From positions 310,001-374,000 of the forward strand of contig NZ_ATTQ01000002.1 in NCBI RefSeq assembly GCF_000419765.1: a stretch of 64,000 bases of DNA. Reading direction: 5' to 3'. Under the pieces are notes generated by a model. It worked only from the letters and a program-made list of their open reading frames with translations. It did not search any database and was not told where the DNA came from. The translations under genes and the position numbers were made by a program. The DNA is from Rhizobium mongolense USDA 1844. Its GTDB lineage: Bacteria; Pseudomonadota; Alphaproteobacteria; Rhizobiales; Rhizobiaceae. This document shows positions 58,231-64,000 of the stretch, in pieces; position 1 is the stretch's first letter; the number at the start of each line of letters is the position of its first letter.

Positions 58231-59097
58231 ATGGCGAAGGGAAAAAACGGCAAGCTCAGGCGCAAGGACAAAGTCTGGGCTCCGCTGAAGTCGAGCGAGA
58301 TCGACAGGCACCGCGCACTGGCCGTGCCGAAGACGCCGCAAACGCTTTCTCCTTCCTATCGCCTGGCCTATGCCGACGACGATTTTCTGTGCCGCGAGGA
58401 GCTGCGGCCGATCCGTCTCCAGCTTGAACTTTTGAAGGTCGAGATGATGTTGACGGAACGCGGCATCAAATCCACCGTCGTCATGTTCGGCGGCGCGCGT
58501 ATTCCGGCCCCAGGCCAGAGTGCATGGGCAGCCCGCAACGACATGCAGCGCGCCAACCTGGAGGCGGCGTCCATCTATTATGACGAAGCACGCAAGTTCG
58601 CCCGGCTCTGCTCGAAATATTCCGCTGGTTTCGATTTCCATGAATATGTGATCGTCACCGGCGGCGGCCCGGGCGTGATGGAGGCGGGCAACCGCGGAGC
58701 AGCCGACGAAGGCGCGCCCTCGATCGGACTCAATATCGTGCTGCCGCACGAGCAGGCCCCGAACGCCTATGTGACGCCGGAGCTCAGCTTCAACTTCCAC
58801 TATTTCGCGATCCGCAAGATGCATTTCATGGTACGCGCGAAAGCGATTGCGGTGTTCCCGGGCGGCTTTGGAACCCTCGACGAATTCTTCGAATGCCTGA
58901 CGTTGATCCAGACGGGACGCATGGAAAAGATGCCGCTCATTCTCTTCGGCGAGAAGTTCTGGCGAAGCATCGTCAATTTCGACGCACTTGCCGAATTCGG
59001 GACGATCGCACCTGACGACGTGAAGCTGATCAGCTTCGTCGATACGGCAGATGCTGCCTGGAAGATCATCCAGGATTTCTATGAGCATCAGGAATAG
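58231..59097 (+). CDS. LOG family protein (lysine decarboxylase-like fold)
   Basis: 288 residues with the LOG motifs VTGGGPGVMEAGNRGA and FPGGFGTLDEFFE, which form the phosphoribohydrolase site of cytokinin-activating LOG enzymes and Ppn-type nucleotidases. An N-terminal extension of about 75 residues is typical of the TIGR00730-like longer bacterial members. It probably cleaves nucleoside 5'-monophosphates; cytokinin activity cannot be claimed. Confidence 0.87.
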   Translation: MAKGKNGKLRRKDKVWAPLKSSEIDRHRALAVPKTPQTLSPSYRLAYADDDFLCREELRPIRLQLELLKVEMMLTERGIKSTVVMFGGARIPAPGQSAWAARNDMQRANLEAASIYYDEARKFARLCSKYSAGFDFHEYVIVTGGGPGVMEAGNRGAADEGAPSIGLNIVLPHEQAPNAYVTPELSFNFHYFAIRKMHFMVRAKAIAVFPGGFGTLDEFFECLTLIQTGRMEKMPLILFGEKFWRSIVNFDALAEFGTIAPDDVKLISFVDTADAAWKIIQDFYEHQE

Positions 59098-59145
59098 AAC
59101 ACTCGCCACGACGTGCGACGGACTTCAATAGAGGTAAGTCCTTGC

Positions 59146-59796
59146 TTACAGGAACGGCCGATTAGGCATGTCATCGATCGAGATCACGCCGTCCTTGTTG
59201 CGATCCATGCGGATGAAAAACTTGTCGAAGGCGGCCTCGGCTTCGTGCTTGGAGATCTGGCCGTTCTCGTCGGTGTCCATGCGGCGCATCATCGAGGTGA
59301 ACATCATCCTGCCACCGTCGCGCATCCCCCAGCGCTTGTCGCCGCGGCCGCGATCGCCGCGGTCATGGTCGGCGCGCTTCGGTATCGTCGGCTGGTCACC
59401 GTTGTCGGCCGTCTGCGGAGCGTTGGGCATGGCGTCGTCATTGGCGCCCATTTGGTCATCCGGTGCCTTGCGGTCCACCATCTGGGCTTCACGGTGCTTG
59501 CGGATTTCGCCCGGCGTCAGCGCCCCGTCGTTGTTCGTATCGATCGCGGCAAAGACCTTCTCGATGCCGTCCTGGGCTTCCTGTTTGGAAATCTGGCCGT
59601 CCTTGTTGGTGTCGAACTGCTTCAACATGCGCACAAAGGCAACCTCGCGCATTGCTTCAGCGCGCATCCCGTCGCCCATCATCCGGCGCGGTGGTTGGCG
59701 GGCCTTGTCGCCTGGAGCGGCAAAGCTGGCGCCGGCTGCAGCACCGACGATCATGACGGAGGAAAGTGCGATCAGTATCAGCTTGTTCCGAGACAT
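59146..59796 (-). CDS. Periplasmic EF-hand calcium-binding protein
   Basis: 216 residues. A signal peptide (LILIALSSVMIVGAAAGASF) is followed by two EF-hand pairs: DTNKDGQISKQE and DTNNDGALTPGE, then after a charged linker rich in Asp/Arg, DTDENGQISKHE and DRNKDGVISIDD. All four loops have good calcium-coordinating residues. The function is unknown, though such proteins are common in rhizobia. An AAGGAAA site precedes the ATG. Confidence 0.88.
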   Translation of the reverse strand: MSRNKLILIALSSVMIVGAAAGASFAAPGDKARQPPRRMMGDGMRAEAMREVAFVRMLKQFDTNKDGQISKQEAQDGIEKVFAAIDTNNDGALTPGEIRKHREAQMVDRKAPDDQMGANDDAMPNAPQTADNGDQPTIPKRADHDRGDRGRGDKRWGMRDGGRMMFTSMMRRMDTDENGQISKHEAEAAFDKFFIRMDRNKDGVISIDDMPNRPFL

Positions 59797-59906
59797 CGTA
59801 TTTCCTTTCGCGTTCGCAATCTCGCTGGAGATCGCGCTCGAAGGCTAGGACCGATGCGTCAATTTGACCAATTAAACATTGGCAAGCTGAATGAAATCTT
59901 CGTAAT

Positions 59907-60614
59907 CTAGTCCACAACCCTTGCCAGAAACGCTGCCAGATCGTCGGTGACGAAATCGACATGGTCCTCGTCGCCGCTCGTTTGTTCCCACCACTCGACG
60001 ACGGTTTCCTCAAGATTGTTCGGCACGAGCAGCACAGTCTGCATGCCGAGCGCCTTTGGAACCACAAGGTTGCGCGGCAGGTCCTCGAACATGGCCGCCT
60101 TGACCGTTTCGACGCGTTTCAGTGCCATGAACTTGTCATAGGTAACCTGCGCCGGCTTCGGCACGAATTCGGCTGCGACAATGTCGAAGATGTCGTCGAA
60201 ATGTTCGAGAATGCCGAGCGCACCGGCCGTCATTTCGGCATGTTTGACGCTGCCGTTGGTGAAGATGAACTTGCGGCCCGGAAGTGCCTTGATCGCCGCA
60301 CCCAATTCGGGTTGAGCCGTGAGGCTCGAATAGTCGATGGCATGGGCCTTTTCCAGAAAGTCGTTCGGGTCGACGCCGTGATGGATCATCAGACCCTGCA
60401 GCGTCGTGCCGTGATCGAGATAATATTGCTTCTGCAGCTTGCGCGCCTCGTCCCGCTCCATCTGGAGAAGCGCCGAGACATAGGCCGTCATGTTTTTGTC
60501 GATCTGCGCGAAGAGATTGACGTGATGCGGATAAAGCGTGTTGTCGAGGTCGAAAACCCATTCTGTCACATGCGCAAAATCGGCTTTGGTCGGAGTGCGA
60601 TCTATCTTGGTCAT
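59907..60614 (-). CDS. HAD-superfamily pyrimidine 5'-nucleotidase
   Basis: From MTKIDRTPTKADFAHV the product has 235 residues. HAD motif I is WVFDLDNTLYP, motif II IFTNGS, and the FVPKPAQVTYDKFM Lys motif and FEDLPRNLVVP acidic motif follow. It resembles the SDT1/phm8 type of 5'-nucleotidases. Substrate is inferred. It diverges from ada. Confidence 0.88.
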   Translation of the reverse strand: MTKIDRTPTKADFAHVTEWVFDLDNTLYPHHVNLFAQIDKNMTAYVSALLQMERDEARKLQKQYYLDHGTTLQGLMIHHGVDPNDFLEKAHAIDYSSLTAQPELGAAIKALPGRKFIFTNGSVKHAEMTAGALGILEHFDDIFDIVAAEFVPKPAQVTYDKFMALKRVETVKAAMFEDLPRNLVVPKALGMQTVLLVPNNLEETVVEWWEQTSGDEDHVDFVTDDLAAFLARVVD

Positions 60615-60711
60615 GGCGGCGTTATGGCATGAGCCAAGGAAATTGCCGAACAAAAAAATAGGCGCCCGATTTTCGACGGACGGAAAAGGGAAGGGATGAT
60701 AAAAGGATCCC

Positions 60712-61791
60712 ATGCTTTTCGATCTTCCCAATGAAGACACGCTTTATGATGCGCTGATCGCCCGCAGCTCCGATTACGAGGGGCTTGCCTATGTCTGCGT
60801 GAGAACGACCGGCGTCTTCTGCCGGTTGACCTGCCCCGCACGCAAGCCGAAACGGGAGAACACGCTCTTCTACGATTCCATCGCCACCTGCATGCAGTCC
60901 GGCTTCCGGCCCTGCCGGCGCTGCAAGCCGCTGGAACAGGCGGGCAAGGAACCGATCGTCGACGAACTGCTGGAAGCGCTCGACTGCGCTCCGGCGGCGC
61001 GCTGGACCGAGGACGATCTCGTCCGCAAGGGTTACGATCCCTCCACCGTGCGGCGCGCGTTCAAACGATCGCTGGGCATGACATTCCTAGACATCGCCCG
61101 CTACCGCCGACTCGGCGAGGCAGCAAGGCAGCTTGCGAGCGGCGCCCGCGTCATCGATGTCCAGCTGGATGCGGGTTATGAGTCGGGCAGCGGGTTTCGC
61201 GCCGCGTTTCAGCGGTTGATCGGCAAGGCGCCTGCCATGTCGCAAAATCGCGAGCTGCTTTTCGCAGACTGGTTTGAAACGCCGCTCGGGCCGATGGTCG
61301 CGGTGGCCGATCAGACGCATCTGCATCTTCTGGAGTTCCACGATCGGAAGGCGCTTCAGGCTGAGCTGGAAAACCTGCAGCGCAAGACGCGCTCCTCGGT
61401 TGCCGCCGGGAGAACGCCTGCGATCGAGCAGATCGATGCCGAGCTGCGAGCCTATTTCGAGGGGAAATCCGCGAACTTCAAAACCCCTTTGGCGCTCGGC
61501 GACAGTACCCCCTTCGAGCGGGCGGTCTGGGCGAAGCTTCGGGAAATTCCTGTCGGAGAAAGACGCACCTATGGTGATCTGGCCAGGGAAATGGAAAACC
61601 CGCAGATGGTGCGCGCGGTCGGCCGCGCCAACGGCGCAAACCAGCTTGCCATCGTCATCCCCTGCCATCGCGTGGTCGGCGCAGACGGATCACTGACCGG
61701 TTATGGCGGCGGGCTGTGGCGCAAGCAATGGCTTTTGAGGCACGAAGGAAAATGCGGCCCAAAGGGTCTGTTTGAGGAGGACGTTCTATGA
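60712..61791 (+). CDS. ada: Ada: methylphosphotriester-DNA/O6-methylguanine-DNA methyltransferase and activator
   Basis: 359 residues with the full Ada architecture: an N-terminal zinc domain with CRLTCPARKPKRENT and FRPCRRCKP, an AraC-type HTH (GYDPSTVRRAFKRSLGMTFL, then IDVQLDAGYESGSGFRAAFQ), and a C-terminal methyltransferase domain with the acceptor motif VIPCHRVVG. It repairs alkylated DNA and activates its own regulon. AAGGATCCC precedes the ATG; I saw no clear Ada box. It overlaps the next gene in an ATGA junction. Confidence 0.94.
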   Translation: MLFDLPNEDTLYDALIARSSDYEGLAYVCVRTTGVFCRLTCPARKPKRENTLFYDSIATCMQSGFRPCRRCKPLEQAGKEPIVDELLEALDCAPAARWTEDDLVRKGYDPSTVRRAFKRSLGMTFLDIARYRRLGEAARQLASGARVIDVQLDAGYESGSGFRAAFQRLIGKAPAMSQNRELLFADWFETPLGPMVAVADQTHLHLLEFHDRKALQAELENLQRKTRSSVAAGRTPAIEQIDAELRAYFEGKSANFKTPLALGDSTPFERAVWAKLREIPVGERRTYGDLAREMENPQMVRAVGRANGANQLAIVIPCHRVVGADGSLTGYGGGLWRKQWLLRHEGKCGPKGLFEEDVL

Positions 61792-62567
61792 ACCAGGCGG
61801 AAAAGGCGAAGGCGTTCGGCGCATTGCATCAGAAGGGCAATCCGGTCGTCCTCTATAATATCTGGGATGCTGGCACCGGGAAGGCTGTCAGCGATGCAGG
61901 CGCCAAGGCGCTCGCGACCGGCAGCTGGTCGGTTGCTGCGGCGCAAGGCTATGCGGACGGCGAAAAAATCCCGCTGGAAGCGCTTGTCGCAACGGTGCGG
62001 TCGATCACTGCGGCCAACGACTTGCCTCTCTCCGTCGATTTCGAGGGCGCCTATTCGACCGAGAAAGCGGGAGCCGCTGCCAACGCCGCCATGCTGATTG
62101 ATGCAGGCGCCGTCGGCATCAATTTCGAGGACCAGGTGGTTGGCGGCAGCGGGCTGCATCCGATCGATCAGCAGGCCGCACGCATCCGCGCCATCCGCGA
62201 GATGGCCGAGGCTAAGGGCATTCCGTTCTTCATCAATGCCCGCACCGACCTGTTTCTCAAGTTCTCCGATCCCGACCGGCATGTCCCGCTGGTGGACGAG
62301 GCGATCGAGCGGGCAGCCGCCTATGCAGAGGCTGGCGCCAGCGGCTTTTTTGCGCCGGGATTGTCGAACCAGGACCTGATCCGCCGAGTGTGCGAAGCGG
62401 TTACGCTGCCGGTCAACATCATGATGCGCCAAGGCGTGCCGGATGTGAGGACGTTGGCAAAGCTCGGCGTCGGCCGTGTCAGTTATGGGCCGGGACCTTA
62501 CCGCGCAATGATGGAAAAGCTGAAGGAGGCAGCCGAGGCGGTCTTCGCCGCCGCGGGCCAAGCTTGA
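61788..62567 (+). CDS. Isocitrate lyase/PEP-mutase family protein
   Basis: 259 residues in the PEP mutase/carboxyvinyl-carboxyphosphonate phosphorylmutase family: VVLYNIWDAGTGKAVSDAGA, LPLSVDFEGAY, VGINFEDQVVGG and FFINARTDLFL mark the TIM-barrel active site. The typical KKCGH loop of isocitrate lyase is absent, so it may be a C-C lyase or phosphonomutase of unknown substrate. It is translationally coupled to ada. Confidence 0.87.
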   Translation: MNQAEKAKAFGALHQKGNPVVLYNIWDAGTGKAVSDAGAKALATGSWSVAAAQGYADGEKIPLEALVATVRSITAANDLPLSVDFEGAYSTEKAGAAANAAMLIDAGAVGINFEDQVVGGSGLHPIDQQAARIRAIREMAEAKGIPFFINARTDLFLKFSDPDRHVPLVDEAIERAAAYAEAGASGFFAPGLSNQDLIRRVCEAVTLPVNIMMRQGVPDVRTLAKLGVGRVSYGPGPYRAMMEKLKEAAEAVFAAAGQA

Positions 62568-62568
62568 A

Positions 62569-63456
62569 TCACGGAACGATCAGCGTTCCGGCGCCGTGTT
62601 CGGTGAAGATTTCGAGCAGCACGGAATGGGCCGTCGTGCCGTTCAGGATGACGACGCCCTGGACGCCGGCCTTGATCGCGTCGATGCAGGTTTCGACCTT
62701 CGGGATCATGCCGCCGGAAATCGTGCCGTCGGCGATCAGCGCGTGCGCTTGCGAAACCGAGAGCTCCTTGATGAGGTTGCCCTGCTTGTCGAGCACGCCG
62801 GGAACGTCCGTCAGGAAGAGCAGGCGCGTGGCATTCAGTGCGCCAGCGATGGCGCCTGCGAAGGTGTCGGCATTGATGTTGTAGGTTGCGCCGTCGCGGC
62901 CGGGCGCGACCGGGGCGATGACCGGGATCATTTCCGAACGGGCGAGCAGGTCGAGCAGCGTACGGTCGACTTCGACGACCTCGCCGACGAAGCCGAGATC
63001 GAGCACGCGCTCGATGTTCGAATCCGGGTCCTTGATCTTCTTTTGCGCCTTTTCGGCAAAGACCATGTTGCCGTCCTTGCCGCAGAGCCCGATCGCCCAT
63101 TCGCCCGTCTGGTTGATGAGTGCCACGATCTCCTTGTTGATGGAGCCGGCAAGCACCATCTCGACGATCTCGACGGTCTTGGCGTCGGTGACGCGAAGAC
63201 CGCCTTCGAACTTCGATTCGATGCCCATCTTCGTCAACATCGCGCCGATCTGTGGTCCGCCGCCGTGGACGACGATCGGATTGACGCCGGATTGCTTCAA
63301 AAGCGCGATGTCGCTGGCGAAGGCCTTGCCGAGCTCGGGATTGCCCATGGCATGGCCGCCGTATTTGACGACTATTGTCTTGTTCTCGTAACGCTGCATG
63401 AAAGGCAGCGCCTGTGCGAGAAGGCGTGCTTGGGTTTCGCTTTCGGACTGGTTCAT
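62569..63456 (-). CDS. argB: Acetylglutamate kinase
   Basis: 295 residues. The motifs [30 protein letters not shown] and the C-terminal [18 protein letters not shown] define ArgB, the second step of arginine synthesis. Its stop lies one base from the stop of the converging PEP-mutase-like gene, and a perfect hairpin CGGAACG-ATCAG-CGTTCCG (62572-62590) sits within its last codons. Confidence 0.97.
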   Translation of the reverse strand: MNQSESETQARLLAQALPFMQRYENKTIVVKYGGHAMGNPELGKAFASDIALLKQSGVNPIVVHGGGPQIGAMLTKMGIESKFEGGLRVTDAKTVEIVEMVLAGSINKEIVALINQTGEWAIGLCGKDGNMVFAEKAQKKIKDPDSNIERVLDLGFVGEVVEVDRTLLDLLARSEMIPVIAPVAPGRDGATYNINADTFAGAIAGALNATRLLFLTDVPGVLDKQGNLIKELSVSQAHALIADGTISGGMIPKVETCIDAIKAGVQGVVILNGTTAHSVLLEIFTEHGAGTLIVP

Positions 63457-63602
63457 GGCATACCCCGCAGAATAGATCGCGGCCTTTTATCTCAAGTTTT
63501 TGACAGATGGAATAATGCCCTGCGCATTAGTTGCTCCGCCTCTTGTCAATTTGAGCCGGCCGCCGTTTATTGGCATCGTGTCAAAGATAGACGGGCCGCG
63601 GC

Positions 63603-64000
63603 ATGACGAGCGAGGAAATCGCGCAATTGATAGGCCGCATCGCCATGGCCGACCGGAAGGCTTTCGCCGATCTCTACAAGGAGACGAGCCCGAAACTTTT
63701 CTCCATATGCCTGCGTATCCTGAACGATCGTGTTGAAGCCGAGGAAGCGTTGCAGGAGGTTTATGCAAAGATCTGGCAGCGCGCCGGGGCTTTCGTGGCC
63801 AACCAAGGTACGCCGTCCTCCTGGCTCGCGGCGATTGCCCGCAACCAGGCGATCGATATGATGCGGGCGCGAAAGCCTGTCGCCGACGAGTTGAACGGTG
63901 AATACGATCTTCCCGATCCTGGCCTCGACCCGGAAAAGCAGGCCGTGTTGTCTGATGAAGGAAGGCGGATTGACACCTGCATGGAAGAGTTGGAAGCTGA
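63603..64000 (+). CDS. ECF-type sigma factor (partial, cut by the right edge)
   Basis: Starting at the ATG at 63603, 132 codons are visible: MTSEEIAQLIGRIAMADRKA, region 2 (FADLYKETSPKLFSICLRIL, EEALQEVYAKIWQRAGAF, SWLAAIARNQAIDMMRARKP) and the linker. Region 4 begins at the edge. It is a sigma-70 family member of the ECF/SigK-RpoE type; the expected anti-sigma gene would be downstream of the window. No Shine-Dalgarno sequence is obvious. Confidence 0.85.
   Translation, partial: MTSEEIAQLIGRIAMADRKAFADLYKETSPKLFSICLRILNDRVEAEEALQEVYAKIWQRAGAFVANQGTPSSWLAAIARNQAIDMMRARKPVADELNGEYDLPDPGLDPEKQAVLSDEGRRIDTCMEELEA

Overview
The window looks like an ordinary chromosomal stretch of a Rhizobium species (Alphaproteobacteria, Rhizobiales), probably of the R. 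leguminosarum/etli/tropici group. The support is gene content and order: praR beside metK, the ornithine-lipid genes olsA and olsB in the same setting as in Sinorhizobium meliloti, a Fur-family gene of the Mur type, lptC-lptA-lptB-rpoN-hpf-ptsN, a cytosolic globin-type chemoreceptor of the IcpA type, and a RIME-like intergenic repeat. Coding density is high and I see no rRNA or tRNA gene, no CRISPR array, no intact insertion sequence and no prophage.

Layout. 1-2.7 kb, minus strand: hemW (cut by the left edge), rdgB, a small VOC protein, rph. 2.9-4.7 kb, plus: hrcA and grpE, then a nucleoside hydrolase on the minus strand and an hsp20-DUF1150 pair on the plus strand. 6.7-20.2 kb: one long run of minus-strand housekeeping genes (trpS, usp, NFU protein, tsaB, rimI, mur, olsA, miaB, phoH, ybeY, corC, lnt, praR, terminator, metK, trmB). 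20.2-21.5 kb: a VOC gene and a secreted M15-like peptidase gene with an AT-rich leader. 21.5-29.1 kb, minus: murJ, glnD, a small unknown gene, mutS. 29.2-31.5 kb, plus: malic enzyme tme. A RIME-like repeat separates it from olsB, which has a good PHO-box candidate upstream. Then come an orphan hybrid histidine kinase, lspA and two RNA methyltransferases (minus), a CoxG-like and a GNAT gene (plus), lapA-like, ihfB and sppA (minus), and the lptC-to-ptsN block (plus, 40.4-45.6 kb). 45.7-50.4 kb, minus: a membrane chemoreceptor with an NWEEF tail, ribokinase, rmuC. 50.6-55.3 kb, plus: icpA, def, a decayed toxin-antitoxin pair wedged between def and fmt, fmt, truA. The right end holds a membrane protein, dapE and dapD (minus), a LOG-family gene (plus), an EF-hand protein and a HAD phosphatase (minus), ada and a PEP-mutase-like gene (plus), argB (minus), and the start of an ECF sigma factor cut by the right edge.

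Themes. Several genes serve the cell envelope (lnt, lspA, murJ, lptABC, sppA, olsA/olsB), protein quality control (hrcA, grpE, hsp20), RNA maturation (rph, ybeY, miaB, trmB, truA, methyltransferases), nitrogen control (glnD, rpoN, ptsN) and lysine/peptidoglycan precursors (dapD, dapE). OlsB and OlsA catalyse the two consecutive steps of ornithine-lipid synthesis although their genes lie about 16 kb apart.

I did not find a large undescribed system. The best items for a second look are the candidate PHO box before olsB, the broken VapC/FitB-type toxin with an intact antitoxin inside the def-fmt operon, a heat-shock promoter with a possible RNA thermometer before hsp20, a palindrome before metK, and several unexplained perfect inverted repeats in intergenic regions. 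Start codons were chosen by ribosome-binding sites and family lengths; regulatory sites are pattern matches only.
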